The notes under the pieces: model-generated
Told to the model about the DNA's origin: nothing
Seen by the model: the letters and a program-made list of their open reading frames with translations, nothing else
The model's database searches: none
From: Streptomyces halstedii
GTDB lineage: Bacteria; Actinomycetota; Actinomycetes; Streptomycetales; Streptomycetaceae
NCBI GenBank assembly: GCA_000720535.1
Contig: JOAZ01000029.1
Coordinates: forward strand, 18,416 to 82,415
Direction of reading: 5' to 3'
DNA: 64,000 bases
Shown here: one piece after another, positions 25,818-35,680 of the stretch
Layout of the letters: each line of letters begins with the position of its first letter
Numbering within the stretch: position 1 is the first letter of the stretch
Made by a program: the position numbers and the translations under genes

Positions 25818-28800
25818 TCAGCCTCGCGGCTTCTCGCGCATCTCGTACGTCGCGATGACGTCGTCGATCTTGATGTCGTTGAAGTTCCCGAGGTTGATAC
25901 CGCCCTCGAAGCCTTCGCGGATCTCGGTGACGTCGTCCTTGAAGCGGCGCAGACCGGAGATGTTGAGGTTCTCCGCGATGACCTTGCCATCGCGCAGCAG
26001 GCGCGCCTTGGTGTTGCGCTTGACCTCGCCGGACCGGACCAGCACACCGGCGATGTTGCCCAGCTTGGACGAGCGGAAGATCTCGCGGATCTCCGCCGTA
26101 CCGAGCTCGACCTCTTCGTACTCCGGCTTGAGCATGCCCTTGAGGGCCGCCTCGATCTCCTCGATCGCCTGGTAGATGACCGAGTAGTACCGGACGTCCA
26201 CGCCCTCGCGCTCGGCCATCTGCTGTGCGCGCCCGGCGGCCCGCACGTTGAAGCCGATCACGATGGCGTCGGAGCCGGTCGCCAGGTCGATGTCCGACTC
26301 GGTGACCGCACCCACACCGCGGTGCAGGACCCGGATGTCCACCTCTTCGCCGACGTCGAGCTGGAGCAGCGAGGACTCGAGAGCCTCCACCGAACCGGAC
26401 GCGTCGCCCTTGATGATGAGGTTGAGTTCCTGGACCAGACCGGCCTTGAGCGCCTCGTCCAGGTTCTCCAGGGAGAACCGGACACCCTTGCGGGCGAAGT
26501 TGGCGTTGCGCTCGCGGGCGGCACGCTTCTCGGCGATCTGACGGGCCGTACGGTCCTCGTCGACGACCAGGAAGTTGTCGCCGGCACCCGGGACGTTGGT
26601 GAGACCCAGGACCAGGACGGGGGTCGACGGACCCGCTTCCTCGACGTTGTTGCCGTTGTCGTCGAGCATCGCGCGGACACGTCCGTACGCGTCGCCGACG
26701 ACCATCGTGTCACCGATGCGCAGCGTGCCTCGCTGGACCAGGACGGTCGAGACCGCACCGCGGCCGCGGTCGAGGTGGGACTCGATCGCGATGCCCTGCG
26801 CGTCCTGCTCCGGGTTGGCCCGCAGGTCGAGCGAGGCGTCGGCGGTGAGGACGACGGCCTCCAGCAGCGCCTCGATGTTGAGGCCCTGCTTGGCGGAGAT
26901 GTCGACGAACATCGTGTCGCCGCCGTACTCCTCGGCCACCAGACCGAACTCGGTGAGCTGACCGCGCACCTTGGTCGGGTCGGCACCCTCGACGTCGATC
27001 TTGTTGACCGCGACCACGATCGGCACCTCGGCCGCCTTGGCGTGGTTCAGCGCCTCGATCGTCTGGGGCATCACACCGTCGTTCGCCGCCACCACGAGGA
27101 TCGCGATGTCGGTGGACTTCGCACCACGGGCACGCATGGCGGTGAACGCCTCGTGACCCGGGGTGTCGATGAAGGTGATCTTCCGGTCCTCGCCGTTGAC
27201 CTCGGAGGAGACCTGGTAGGCACCGATGTGCTGGGTGATGCCACCGGCCTCGCCGGAAGCCACGTTCGTCTTCCGGATCGCGTCCAGCAGGCGCGTCTTG
27301 CCGTGGTCGACGTGACCCATGACGGTCACGACCGGCGGACGCGGGGCGAGGGCCTCTTCGCCGCCCTCGTCCTCACCGAACTCGATGTCGAAGGACTCCA
27401 GCAGCTCGCGGTCCTCCTCCTCGGGGCTGACGATCTCCAGGACGTAGTTCATCTCGTCCGCGAGGAGGCGCAGCGTGTCGTCGGAGACGGACTGCGTCGC
27501 CGTGACCATCTCGCCGAGGTTCATCATCACGGCGACGAGCGACGCCGGGTTGGCGTTGATCTTCTCCGCGAAGTCGGTCAGCGAGGCACCGCGCGACAGC
27601 CGGACGGCCTGCCCGTTGCCACGGGGCAGCATGACGCCGCCCACCGACGGGGCCTGCATGGCCTCGTACTCCTGGCGCCTCTGCCGCTTCGACTTGCGGC
27701 CACGACGCGCGGGACCGCCGGGACGGCCGAACGCACCCTGTGTGCCACCACGGGCACCCGGGCCGCCGGGACGACCGCCGAAGCCGGGACGACCGCCGAA
27801 GCCGCCGCCACCACCGGGACGGCCGGCGCCGCCACCGCCACCGGGACCACCGGGACGGCCCGCGAAGCCGCCGCCGCCACCGCCGCCCGGACGGCCGGCG
27901 AAGCCGCCGCCACCGGGACGACCGCCACCGGCACCGCCGGGACGACCGCCGGCACCGGGACCACGGCCACCGCCGGGGCCACCACCGGGACGCGGACCCG
28001 CGGCGGGACGCTGCGGCATCATGCCCGGGTTCGGGCGGTTACCGGCCGGGCCGGCGCCCGGACGGGGAGCCTGCGGACGCGGCATGCCGCCCGGGGAGGG
28101 ACGTGCGCCACCCTGGCCCTGCGGGCGCGGGGCGCCACCGGGACCACCCTGCGGACGCGGGGCGCCGGGGCGCTCCTGACCGCCGCCGGGACGCGGGGCA
28201 CCGCCGGGACGGGGCGCCTGGGGGCGCGCCATGCCGGTGGAACCGCCGGAGGTGAAGGGGTTGTTGCCCGGACGGGGACCCGCCGGACGCGCGCCGGGGC
28301 GGGGTGCGCCCTGACCCGAGGGACGGGCCGGACGGTCACCGCCGCGCTCGCCGCGGCCGCCGTCACGCTGACCGCCGTCACGCTGGCCGCCGTCGCGCTG
28401 ACCGCCGGCCGGAGCCGGGCGGGCGGGACGGGGGCCGGGGGTGGCGCCGCTGGGACGCGGGGCCTGCTGCGGTGCGGCGGGGCGCTCCTGGGCCGGAGCC
28501 GGTGCCGAGAACTCGGCGGCCGGCACCGGGGTGACCGGGGCCGGCTTGGGCGCGGGCTTCGGGCCCGGACGGGGACCCGCGGCCGGTGCCGCGGGGGTGC
28601 TGCTCGCCTGGGCCGGCTTGGGAGCCGGGGCGCCGGGCTTGGGGGCAGCGGGACGTGCCGCCGCGGCCGGTGAGGGCGCGGCGGGCTTCGCGGGGGCGGC
28701 CTTACGAGGCGCGCCAGGCTTCGCCGCGGACTTCCCGGCGTTGCCACCGGGACCCTGCAGCGCGTCGGTCAACTTGCGTACAACCGGCGCCTCGATCGTC

Positions 28801-28907
28801 GAGGACGCCGAACGGACGAATTCACCGAGTTCTTGGAGCTTGGCCATGACGACCTTGCTCTCCACGCCGAACTCCTTGGCGAGTTCGTATACCCGGACCT
28901 TAGCCAC
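25818..28907 (-). CDS. infB: Translation initiation factor IF-2
   Basis: GTPase that places initiator tRNA on the 30S subunit and promotes subunit joining. The 1029-residue protein has an IF2N domain ([18 protein letters not shown], 1-50), a very long Pro/Ala-rich then Gly/Arg-rich low-complexity region (about 50-400, including [11 protein letters not shown] repeats), a second IF2N-like domain (about 415-480), the G domain with GHVDHGKT near residue 530, DTPGHEAF and NKID, and C-terminal beta-barrel domains. Streptomyces IF-2 is known for such long extensions. Preceded by AAGGAG; a hairpin GGTCCGG/CCGGACC (28921-28941) lies just upstream in the leader. Confidence 0.97.
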   Translation of the reverse strand: MAKVRVYELAKEFGVESKVVMAKLQELGEFVRSASSTIEAPVVRKLTDALQGPGGNAGKSAAKPGAPRKAAPAKPAAPSPAAAARPAAPKPGAPAPKPAQASSTPAAPAAGPRPGPKPAPKPAPVTPVPAAEFSAPAPAQERPAAPQQAPRPSGATPGPRPARPAPAGGQRDGGQRDGGQRDGGRGERGGDRPARPSGQGAPRPGARPAGPRPGNNPFTSGGSTGMARPQAPRPGGAPRPGGGQERPGAPRPQGGPGGAPRPQGQGGARPSPGGMPRPQAPRPGAGPAGNRPNPGMMPQRPAAGPRPGGGPGGGRGPGAGGRPGGAGGGRPGGGGFAGRPGGGGGGGFAGRPGGPGGGGGAGRPGGGGGFGGRPGFGGRPGGPGARGGTQGAFGRPGGPARRGRKSKRQRRQEYEAMQAPSVGGVMLPRGNGQAVRLSRGASLTDFAEKINANPASLVAVMMNLGEMVTATQSVSDDTLRLLADEMNYVLEIVSPEEEDRELLESFDIEFGEDEGGEEALAPRPPVVTVMGHVDHGKTRLLDAIRKTNVASGEAGGITQHIGAYQVSSEVNGEDRKITFIDTPGHEAFTAMRARGAKSTDIAILVVAANDGVMPQTIEALNHAKAAEVPIVVAVNKIDVEGADPTKVRGQLTEFGLVAEEYGGDTMFVDISAKQGLNIEALLEAVVLTADASLDLRANPEQDAQGIAIESHLDRGRGAVSTVLVQRGTLRIGDTMVVGDAYGRVRAMLDDNGNNVEEAGPSTPVLVLGLTNVPGAGDNFLVVDEDRTARQIAEKRAARERNANFARKGVRFSLENLDEALKAGLVQELNLIIKGDASGSVEALESSLLQLDVGEEVDIRVLHRGVGAVTESDIDLATGSDAIVIGFNVRAAGRAQQMAEREGVDVRYYSVIYQAIEEIEAALKGMLKPEYEEVELGTAEIREIFRSSKLGNIAGVLVRSGEVKRNTKARLLRDGKVIAENLNISGLRRFKDDVTEIREGFEGGINLGNFNDIKIDDVIATYEMREKPRG

Positions 28908-28957
28908 TTCGCTCCTTTTAGGTCCGGGTTACCGCCGGACCGTCGCTACTTCATGGG

Positions 28958-28990
28958 CGTACTCATCGCGTACTCATCGAGTGCTCATCG
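28958..28990 (-). repeat. Three 11-bp repeats in the infB leader
   Basis: CGTACTCATCG occurs at 28958-28968 and 28969-28979 with a variant AGTGCTCATCG at 28980-28990, in the 152-bp gap between ylxR and infB. No function is evident. Confidence 0.7.
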
Positions 28991-29059
28991 CAATCTCGAC
29001 CTACTTCCAACTCGCGAGGTACCTGACCGCACGGGGACCCGTGCCGTTCACTTTCTTTC

Positions 29060-29338
29060 TTACGGTGTCACCCGCTCCACGAACCGCCGCAGTGCCGCGG
29101 TGTCGAACGGCCCCTTGGCCTTGAAGGCCCGGGGGAACGCCCGGCGGCGGACCGCCAGGTCGAGACAGACAGGGGCGGGGTGCACATACGCACCCCGGCC
29201 GGGCAGCGTACCGCGTGGATCAGGGAGGACGTCTCCCTCGTCCACCACGGTGCGCAGCAGCTCGCTCTTGGCCGCCCGCTCCCGGCATCCCACACAGGTT
29301 CGCTCGGGGCAAGCGCGGGCGTGCGTCCGGCCAGACAC
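29060..29338 (-). CDS. ylxR: YlxR family RNA-binding protein
   Basis: A 92-residue DUF448/YlxR protein encoded between nusA and infB. The signature ERTCVGCRERAAKSELLR, PRGTLPGRGAYVHPAPVCLDLAVRR (split here as PGRGAYVHP and a basic helix) and AFPRAFK are present. Structural work on the family supports RNA binding, and in Bacillus a YlxR protein has been reported as a nucleoid-associated regulator. GTG start with GGGAGGT about 10 nt upstream. Confidence 0.93.
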   Translation of the reverse strand: MSGRTHARACPERTCVGCRERAAKSELLRTVVDEGDVLPDPRGTLPGRGAYVHPAPVCLDLAVRRRAFPRAFKAKGPFDTAALRRFVERVTP

Positions 29339-29479
29339 GTTTAAGTCTACCTCCCCGCACCGACCTCACCCCTTTGGGGCAAGAATCGAACGGATGTTGT
29401 CGTGATCTCAGCGACGGATCGCCTCGATCTATTCCGTCACACCGGCCGGGGACCGGTGCCACGAGGCGGCGGGACCCGT

Positions 29480-29509
29480 GCGGCGCACGGCCTCGGGGCC
29501 GTACGCCGC
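29480..29509 (-). terminator. Hairpin downstream of nusA
   Basis: A 13-bp stem with one mismatch (29480-29492 with 29497-29509) and a 4-nt loop, starting 5 nt after the nusA stop. Likely an attenuator between nusA and ylxR-infB, since the genes are otherwise an operon. Confidence 0.55.
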
Positions 29510-29514
29510 GCCGG

Positions 29515-30546
29515 TCAGGAGCGTTCCCGGGCGCGCTCGGCGCGCTCGCGGTCGGCGGTCTCCCGCTCCTCGTCCGTCTCGGTGTCCGGGCGGATGTCGA
29601 TGCGCCAGCCGGTGAGCCGCGCGGCGAGCCGGGCGTTCTGCCCCTCCTTGCCGATCGCCAGCGACAGCTGGTAGTCGGGCACGGTGACCCGGGCGGAGCG
29701 GGCGCCGAGGTCCACGACCTCGACCTCGCTCACCCGTGCGGGTGACAGCGCGTTGGCGACCATCTCGGCCGGGTCGTCCGACCAGTCCACGATGTCGATC
29801 TTCTCGCCGTGCAGTTCCGCCATCACGTTGCGCACCCGGCTGCCCATGGGGCCGATGCAGGCGCCCTTCGGGTTGAGCCCGGCACGGGTGGAGCGGACGG
29901 CGATCTTCGTGCGGTGGCCGGCCTCGCGGGCGATGGCCTCGATGACGACCGAGCCGTCCGCGATCTCCGGGACCTCCAGCGCGAAGAGCTTCTTCACGAG
30001 GTTCGGGTGGGTGCGCGACAGGGTCACGGACGGCCCGCGCACCCCCTTGGCCACCCGGACGACGTAGGTCCGCAGGCGCAGGCCGTGGGTGTACTCCTCG
30101 CCCGGCACCTGCTCCTGGACGGGCAGGATCGCCTCCAGCTTGCCGATGTCCACCAGGACGTTCTTCGGGTCCTTGCCCTGCTGCACGAGGCCGGTGACGA
30201 CATCGCCCTCGTGGCCGGCGTACTCGCCGAACGTCCGGTCGTCCTCGGCGTCGCGCAGCCGCTGCAGGATGACCTGCTTGGCGGTGCTCGCGGCGATACG
30301 CCCGAAGCCGGACGGGGTGTCGTCGAACTCCTTGGCCTCCTGGCCCTCTTCCAGGTCGGCCGGGTCCTCCGTCGCCCACACCGTGACGTGGCCGTTGGCG
30401 TCCAGCTCGACGCGCGCCCGGCGGTGGCTGCCCTCGGTGCGGTGGTACGCGATGAGGAGGGCCGACTCGATCGCCCCGACGAGCACGTCGAAGGGGATCT
30501 CCTTGTCCTGCGCCAAGCCCTTCAGAAGCTTCACATCGATGTCCAC
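29515..30546 (-). CDS. nusA: Transcription termination/antitermination factor NusA
   Basis: RNA polymerase elongation factor that modulates pausing, termination and rRNA antitermination. The 343-residue protein has the N-terminal polymerase-binding domain (to about 125), an S1 domain ([11 protein letters not shown] near 150), KH1 with [15 protein letters not shown] and KH2 with [16 protein letters not shown], and a charged tail. As usual in actinobacteria, the C-terminal acidic repeats of E. coli NusA are missing. The GTG start lies 2 nt after the rimP stop. Confidence 0.97.
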   Translation of the reverse strand: MDIDVKLLKGLAQDKEIPFDVLVGAIESALLIAYHRTEGSHRRARVELDANGHVTVWATEDPADLEEGQEAKEFDDTPSGFGRIAASTAKQVILQRLRDAEDDRTFGEYAGHEGDVVTGLVQQGKDPKNVLVDIGKLEAILPVQEQVPGEEYTHGLRLRTYVVRVAKGVRGPSVTLSRTHPNLVKKLFALEVPEIADGSVVIEAIAREAGHRTKIAVRSTRAGLNPKGACIGPMGSRVRNVMAELHGEKIDIVDWSDDPAEMVANALSPARVSEVEVVDLGARSARVTVPDYQLSLAIGKEGQNARLAARLTGWRIDIRPDTETDEERETADRERAERARERS

Positions 30547-30548
30547 GG

Positions 30549-31046
30549 CTACGCCTCCTCTTCCTTCTTGTCCTTGCGGTTGAATTCGATCTCCACGCGC
30601 GCGCGGGCGATCTCGTCGAAGGCGATCCGGCGCGCGGTGGGCTTGCGGCCCTTGACGCCCGGCACTTCGAGATCGAGCCCTTCGTCGTCGACACCGAGGA
30701 TCCGGGCCACCAGTTCGCCGCCGTCGGCGAGGGTGAGCTTGGCCAGCCGGCCGGTGGCGCGTACGTAGTGGCGGTGCTCGGTCAACGGGCGGTCCGCGCC
30801 CGGAGAGCTCACTTCGAGGACGTATTCGCCCTCGCCCATCGCGTCGGTCGCGTCGAGGGTCTCGGCGATCACGCGGCTCAGCTCGGCGCAGGTGTCGAGC
30901 TCCACGCCGTCCTCGGAGTCCACGACGACCCGCAGCACCCGGCGGCGGCCTGCCCGGGAGACCTCGATCTCCTCCAGGTCCAGCTCCTTGGCGCTGACGA
31001 GCGGTTCGAGCAGCCCGCGCAGCCTCTCGCTCTGGGTGGTGCTCAT
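30549..31046 (-). CDS. rimP: Ribosome maturation factor RimP
   Basis: 30S assembly factor, 165 aa. The N-terminal alpha/beta domain contains [20 protein letters not shown] and [17 protein letters not shown], followed by the diagnostic [14 protein letters not shown] and an SH3-like C-terminal domain. First gene of the rimP-nusA-ylxR-infB series and divergent from the lipoprotein gene across 171 bp that must hold both promoters. Confidence 0.96.
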   Translation of the reverse strand: MSTTQSERLRGLLEPLVSAKELDLEEIEVSRAGRRRVLRVVVDSEDGVELDTCAELSRVIAETLDATDAMGEGEYVLEVSSPGADRPLTEHRHYVRATGRLAKLTLADGGELVARILGVDDEGLDLEVPGVKGRKPTARRIAFDEIARARVEIEFNRKDKKEEEA

Positions 31047-31217
31047 CCGGGTGACTCCTCGGCCGCGTGTGCTGTTGTGGGGATCGTCGCGTGTCAGGTC
31101 AAAGGGTATCCGGTCCGCAGGGGTGTTGCCGTCCGCCTCCCGTCCAGCCGCGGGTACGCTCGCCTGCGGTGATCACTTCGGGTCAGAAACCGTCAAAAAC
31201 CAGGCTGAAGGAGACAA

Positions 31218-31733
31218 GTGCAGCGCACGGGGACGACGCGCAGGAGTGCGCTCACCGCTTCGGGAGCACTCGCCCTGGGCGCGCTACTGACAGGCTGCAC
31301 AGGCGGCACCGGGAGCGACCGGGGGGCCACGCCCGCCGACGCCCGTAGCGCCTCGGCACGCGCGCGGACGGCGCTGCGGACGGCGGCCGCCCGCACCAGC
31401 CACGCCCTGCGCGCCCGGTACGCCGCGGTCGCGGCCGCGCACCCCGCGACGGCCGGCGGGCTCGCACCCCTGAGGGCCGCCGTGGGCGAACACGCGCGGG
31501 CCTTCTCCAAGGACGTGCCGGCGCCGTCCGTCCCGGCTCCCGCCCCCTCCCCCACCGACGCCCGTACCGCCCTGAAGGAGCTGGCGGCCGAGGAGCTCAG
31601 GGTGGCCGACGAGCGCGCCGGGACCCTGCTGACGGCCGACCCGGAGACGGCCCGGCTGCTGGCCTCGGTCGCGGCCGCCGGAGCGGTCCACGCCTACCTG
31701 CTGACGGAACTGGCCAAGGAGATCGCGTCATGA
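31218..31733 (+). CDS. Small lipoprotein
   Basis: A 171-residue predicted lipoprotein. The N-terminus has RR before a hydrophobic stretch (about 10-25) ending in the lipobox LLTGC (Cys27), then a low-complexity linker and a helical Ala/Arg-rich body ending AVHAYLLTELAKEIAS. No catalytic motif is visible. The GTG at 31218 has AAGGAG upstream. Its stop overlaps the ATG of the ferritin-like gene (ATGA), and the last 50 residues resemble the helical bundle of that family, so both may be ferritin-like relatives. Function unknown. Confidence 0.88.
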   Translation: MQRTGTTRRSALTASGALALGALLTGCTGGTGSDRGATPADARSASARARTALRTAAARTSHALRARYAAVAAAHPATAGGLAPLRAAVGEHARAFSKDVPAPSVPAPAPSPTDARTALKELAAEELRVADERAGTLLTADPETARLLASVAAAGAVHAYLLTELAKEIAS

Positions 31734-32239
31734 CCGAGGTGACGGCAACGGCCGCGCGGGGCGAGGACCCGGGCGCGCTCCTGGCCGCGCAGGCCGCGCT
31801 CGCGGCCGAACACGCCGCGGTGTACGGCTACGGCGTGCTCGGCGGCCGGCTGGAGGGCCGCCCGCGCACCGAGGCCACCGCGGCCCACGACGCGCACCGC
31901 GCGCGCCGGGACGCGCTGGTGCGTACGGTCCGCGACCTGGGCGGTACGCCGGTGGCGGCGGACGCCGCGTACGCTCTGCCGTTCCCGGTGTCCGACCCGT
32001 CGGCCGCCCTGCGGCTCGCCGCCGTGATCGAGGACCGGGTCGCGGGCGTCTGCTCCGACCTGGTGCGGGCCGCCCGGGGGCCGCTGCGGTCACAGGCCGC
32101 GGGCGCGCTCCGGGAGGCCGCCGTGCGGGCCGCCCGCTGGCGCGGCTCCGGCGTAGCCTTTCCGGGGCTCGCGGAGAAGGCCTCCGCCGAACCGGCGGAC
32201 ACCACGGCCGAGGCGGGCGCCACGGGCGTCCCGCACTGA
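31730..32239 (+). CDS. Ferritin-like domain (DUF4439) protein
   Basis: A 169-residue helical protein of the ferritin-like DUF4439 type, with helices around LAAQAALAAEHAAVYGYGVLG, HDAHRARRDALVRTVRDLGG and AALRLAAVIEDRVAGV. Glu/His residues in the first two helices (EHAAVYGYG; HDAHR) are where this superfamily binds metal, but a full di-iron set cannot be confirmed by eye. No export signal. Translationally coupled to the lipoprotein by ATGA. Function unknown. Confidence 0.87.
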   Translation: MTEVTATAARGEDPGALLAAQAALAAEHAAVYGYGVLGGRLEGRPRTEATAAHDAHRARRDALVRTVRDLGGTPVAADAAYALPFPVSDPSAALRLAAVIEDRVAGVCSDLVRAARGPLRSQAAGALREAAVRAARWRGSGVAFPGLAEKASAEPADTTAEAGATGVPH

Positions 32240-32278
32240 CGCGGGCTGACGCGGGCTCGGAAGGGGAACAAGGCACGT

Positions 32279-33196
32279 ATGGGTTTCGAACCGCCTCGGA
32301 GACTGGTGCGGGCGCTCGGCGAGACGTACGGGGACGGGGCCGCCGACTGGCTCGGCCGGCTCCCCGCACTGGCCGAGGAGGCACTGTCCGCCCCGGGCCG
32401 CGAGGCCGTCGCCGAACGGGTCGTCGCCCCGGGCGGGCGCAGCAGCCTCGTCCTCCTGGCGCACCGGCCGGACGGCACCCGGGCCGCGCTGAAGATCGCC
32501 CCGCCCGGTGCCGCGCCCGCGCTCGAACGCGCGGCGCTCGCGCACTGGAACGGCTGGGGCGCGGTGGAACTGCTGGTCCCCGGCGACCTGCCGGCGCCCG
32601 GGGACGCCCTGCTGCTGGAACGGCTGCACCACGAGGTGTCGCTGCGCTCCCTGCCGGAGGCCAAGGCGCTGCTGGAGGCGGCGGGCACGGTACGGCGGCT
32701 CTGGGTCCAACCGCCGCCCGGCCACCCGTTCGAGACCGTCGCGGAGCGCACCGGGGCCCAGGCGGGGCCGATGCGGGCCGCCGCCGCGCGGGAGCCGGAG
32801 CTGGAGCCGCTGGTCTCGGCGGCGCTCGCGGCACGCGAGGAACTGCTCGCCGGGGAGACGGAGAGCTTCCTGCTGCACGGAAACTTCCGGCAGAGCAAGG
32901 TGCTGTCGGGCGAGCGGGCGCCGTGGCTGGCGGTGGGGCCGGAACCGCTGGTGGGTGAACGCGCCTACGACCTGGCCCGGCTGGTGCGCGACCGGGTCGA
33001 GGACCTGATCGCCTCACCGGGCGGCCCGGTGACGGCCCGGCGCCGGATCAAGAGGCTGGCGGAGTCCCTGGAGGTCGATCAGGCGCGGCTGCGCGGCTGG
33101 ACGCTGTTCCGGGCCGTGGAGTCGGGCACCCGCACGCTGACGGCGGGCCGCCGCCAGGACGGCGAACTGACCCTGGAGTTCGCGGGCTGGCTCTGA
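32279..33196 (+). CDS. Aminoglycoside phosphotransferase-fold protein, probably catalytically dead
   Basis: A 305-residue member of the APH/streptomycin-kinase-like family. The fold is recognised from KIAPPGAAPALERAALAHW, ALLLERL and LVGERAYDLARLVRDR. The catalytic loop, normally HGDLHxxN, reads HGNFRQSKVL (200-209): Asp is Asn202, His is Arg204 and the metal-binding Asn is Lys207. The second metal-binding Asp (usually WLAIDP) is Gly220 in WLAVGPEP. All key residues are therefore lost, so phosphotransfer is unlikely and it should not be read as a resistance gene. It is intact, has normal codon use, and follows the ferritin-like gene by 39 nt. A strong terminator follows. Confidence 0.85.
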   Translation: MGFEPPRRLVRALGETYGDGAADWLGRLPALAEEALSAPGREAVAERVVAPGGRSSLVLLAHRPDGTRAALKIAPPGAAPALERAALAHWNGWGAVELLVPGDLPAPGDALLLERLHHEVSLRSLPEAKALLEAAGTVRRLWVQPPPGHPFETVAERTGAQAGPMRAAAAREPELEPLVSAALAAREELLAGETESFLLHGNFRQSKVLSGERAPWLAVGPEPLVGERAYDLARLVRDRVEDLIASPGGPVTARRRIKRLAESLEVDQARLRGWTLFRAVESGTRTLTAGRRQDGELTLEFAGWL

Positions 33197-33229
33197 GGGT
33201 GTCCCCCCGCGGGCGGGGGCGGCCGATGA

Positions 33230-33268
33230 CCGAGCGGCCCCCGCGCGCGGTGCGCGGGGGCCGCTCGG
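33230..33268. terminator. Bidirectional terminator
   Basis: Perfect 17-bp stem (33230-33246 with 33252-33268) and 5-nt loop between the convergent APH-fold gene (stop 33196) and proS (stop 33288). It serves both strands. Confidence 0.85.
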
Positions 33269-33287
33269 TGTGCGCCGTGCGGGTGGG

Positions 33288-34988
33288 TCAGCCCTGGGCG
33301 GTCAGGCGGGCGACGGCGTCCTCGACCGTCAGCTCCTCGCGCTCGCCCGTGCGCCGGTCCTTCAGTTCCAGGACGCCCTCGGCCGAGCGGCGCCCGGCGA
33401 CGAGGATCTTCGGGACGCCGATGAGCTCGGCGTCGGTGAACTTCACGCCCGGCGAGACGCCCGCGCGGTCGTCGACGATGACCCGGACACCCGCCGCGGC
33501 GAGCTTCTCGGACACGCCGAGCGCCAGCTCCGTCTGGAGCGCCTTGCCGGCGGCGACCACGTGCACGTCGGCCGGGGCGATCTCGCGGGGCCAGCACAGG
33601 CCCTTGTCGTCGGCGGTCTGCTCGGCCAGGGCGGCCACCGCGCGGGAGACGCCGATGCCGTACGAGCCCATCGTCACGCGGACCGGCTTGCCCTGCTGGC
33701 CGAGGACGTCGAGGGCGAAGATGTCGGCGTACTTGCGGCCGAGCTGGAAGATGTGGCCGATCTCGATGGCGCGGTCCACCTGGAGGCCGGTGCCGCACCG
33801 GGGGCAGGGGTCGCCGGCCTCGACGACGACGACGTCGAGGTGCTCGTCGACCTCGAAGTCGCGCCCGCACACGACGTTCCTCGCGTGCACGCCCTCCTTG
33901 TTGGCGCCGGTGATCCAGGAGGTGCCGGCGGCGACACGGGGGTCGGCGATGTAGCGGACCTTCTCCAGGCCCTGCGGCCCGACGTAGCCGCGCACCAGGT
34001 CGGGGCGGCCCACGAAGTCCTCGGCGGTGACCAGTTCGACCTCGGCCGGTGCCAGGTGCTCGCCGAGCTTGCCGAGATCCACCTCGCGGTCGCCGGGCAC
34101 GCCCACGGCCACGATCTCGCCGTCCACCTTGACCAGTAGGTTCTTCAGCGTCGCGGAGGCCGGGACGCCGAGGAAGTCCGCCAGGGTCTCGATGGTCGGG
34201 GTGTCGGGGGTGTCCATCTCCTCGGCCGGGGCGACGCCGGAGGCGTCACCGGGGGTGGCCACGAAGGTCACGGCCTCGGTGTTGGCGGCGTAGTCGCAGT
34301 TCGGGCAGTCGACGAAGGTGTCCTCGCCGGCCGGGGCGGGGGCCAGGAACTCCTCGGACGCCGAACCGCCCATGGCCCCGGAGACCGCGGAGACGATGCG
34401 GTGGTCGAGGCCGAGCCGCTCGAAGATCCGGATGTAGGCGCCGCGGTGCAGCCGGTACGACTCGGCCAGGCCCTCGTCGGTGGTGTCGAAGGAGTACGAG
34501 TCCTTCATCTGGAACTCGCGGCCGCGCAGCACACCGGCGCGGGGGCGGGCCTCGTCGCGGTACTTCGTCTGGATCTGGTAGAGGATCACGGGCAGGTCCT
34601 TGTAGGACGAGCACATGTCCTTGACGACCTGGGTGAAGATCTCCTCGTGGGTCGGGCCGAGGAGGTAGTCGGAGCCCTTGCGGTCCTGGAGCCGGAACAG
34701 CAGGTCGCCGTACTCGTCGTAGCGGCCGCTGGCCTCGTACGGCTCCTTGGGGAGCAGGGCGGGCAGCAGGACCTCCTGGCCGCCGATGGCGTCCATCTCC
34801 TCGCGGACGACCCGGCTCACGTTCTCCAGGACCTTCTTGCCGAGCGGGAGCCAGGACCAGATACCGGCGGCGGTGCGGCGTACGTATCCGGCCCGGACGA
34901 GGAGCTTGTGGTTGAGCGTCTCGGCGTCGGCCGGGTCGTCACGCAGTGTCTTGATCATCAATCGGGACATGCGCTGGACCTGGGCCAT
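33288..34988 (-). CDS. proS: Proline--tRNA ligase, bacterial type
   Basis: Class II aminoacyl-tRNA synthetase, 566 aa, the length of bacterial-type ProRS with an editing insertion. Motif 1 region [13 protein letters not shown], motif 2 [21 protein letters not shown] (shown here as [12 protein letters not shown]), the inserted YbaK-like editing domain (about 225-390), motif 3 [10 protein letters not shown] and the anticodon-binding C-terminal domain are all present. ATG at 34988 with AGGAG 6 nt upstream. Last gene of the minus-strand run from dxr. Confidence 0.97.
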   Translation of the reverse strand: MAQVQRMSRLMIKTLRDDPADAETLNHKLLVRAGYVRRTAAGIWSWLPLGKKVLENVSRVVREEMDAIGGQEVLLPALLPKEPYEASGRYDEYGDLLFRLQDRKGSDYLLGPTHEEIFTQVVKDMCSSYKDLPVILYQIQTKYRDEARPRAGVLRGREFQMKDSYSFDTTDEGLAESYRLHRGAYIRIFERLGLDHRIVSAVSGAMGGSASEEFLAPAPAGEDTFVDCPNCDYAANTEAVTFVATPGDASGVAPAEEMDTPDTPTIETLADFLGVPASATLKNLLVKVDGEIVAVGVPGDREVDLGKLGEHLAPAEVELVTAEDFVGRPDLVRGYVGPQGLEKVRYIADPRVAAGTSWITGANKEGVHARNVVCGRDFEVDEHLDVVVVEAGDPCPRCGTGLQVDRAIEIGHIFQLGRKYADIFALDVLGQQGKPVRVTMGSYGIGVSRAVAALAEQTADDKGLCWPREIAPADVHVVAAGKALQTELALGVSEKLAAAGVRVIVDDRAGVSPGVKFTDAELIGVPKILVAGRRSAEGVLELKDRRTGEREELTVEDAVARLTAQG

Positions 34989-35057
34989 GGTGAACTCCTG
35001 CTCGGAAGGGTGGTGGCCCCGAGGTTAGCCGGGCGGCCCGCGCGGGCGGAAATCGAT

Positions 35058-35636
35058 TCACCGGCCGCGGCGCAGCGGCAGGGGCGCGCCCATCACCGCG
35101 TACGGCCTGGGTGCGCCGGGGAAGGCCACCAGCCGGGCCAGGTCCCGGTAGCCGAGGCTGCGGTAGAGGCCGCGGGCGGGGCTGTCGGTGTCGATCGCGG
35201 AGAGGATCGAGCGGGGCTGGTCCACGGCGTCGGTGACGGTGGTGATCAGACAGCGGCCGATGCCGTGCTGCTGGAAGTCCGGGTGGACGTGGAGCTCGGT
35301 GATCACGAAGGAGTCGTCGAGCCAGTGGTCGGAGCCGGTGGCCCACAGATACGGCTGGACGACGGTGGACCACCAGTGGGCGCGGTCGTTCGGCAGGCCG
35401 TAGACGAAGCCGACGAGGCGTCCGTCGGGGGTGGTGGCCCCGAGGGCCCGCGCCCCGGGGTCGTCGAGGTGCCGGAGCACGATATGGCGGCGCACGTCGA
35501 TCTCGTCCTGGGAGAGGCCGAAGGCGACGGCCTGGACGGCCAGTGCCTCGTCCACACGGGCGGCGAGGTCGAGCGGTCCGACCACGATGCCGGGGGTCCC
35601 GGAGCCGCCGGGGAAAGCGGGGGTTGCTGCTGCCAT
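35058..35636 (-). CDS. GNAT family N-acetyltransferase
   Basis: A 192-residue acetyltransferase with a GNAT core: ELHVHPDFQQHGIGRCLI carries the acetyl-CoA loop (Q-x-x-G-x-G) near residue 125, followed by SARGLYRSLGYRDLAR-like strand-helix (ARGLYRSLGYRD). The acceptor substrate is unknown. The ATG at 35636 lacks a clear ribosome site; a start further downstream near GIVVGPLD is possible. Forms a run with the next GNAT gene and proS. Confidence 0.85.
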   Translation of the reverse strand: MAAATPAFPGGSGTPGIVVGPLDLAARVDEALAVQAVAFGLSQDEIDVRRHIVLRHLDDPGARALGATTPDGRLVGFVYGLPNDRAHWWSTVVQPYLWATGSDHWLDDSFVITELHVHPDFQQHGIGRCLITTVTDAVDQPRSILSAIDTDSPARGLYRSLGYRDLARLVAFPGAPRPYAVMGAPLPLRRGR

Positions 35637-35680
35637 GCGGGAACCCTACTGGCCGGGCCGTCCGGTCAGAACAGCGTGCT

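Noticed and set aside
32279-33196. Aminoglycoside resistance gene
   Set aside because: All catalytic and metal-binding residues of the phosphotransferase loop are substituted.
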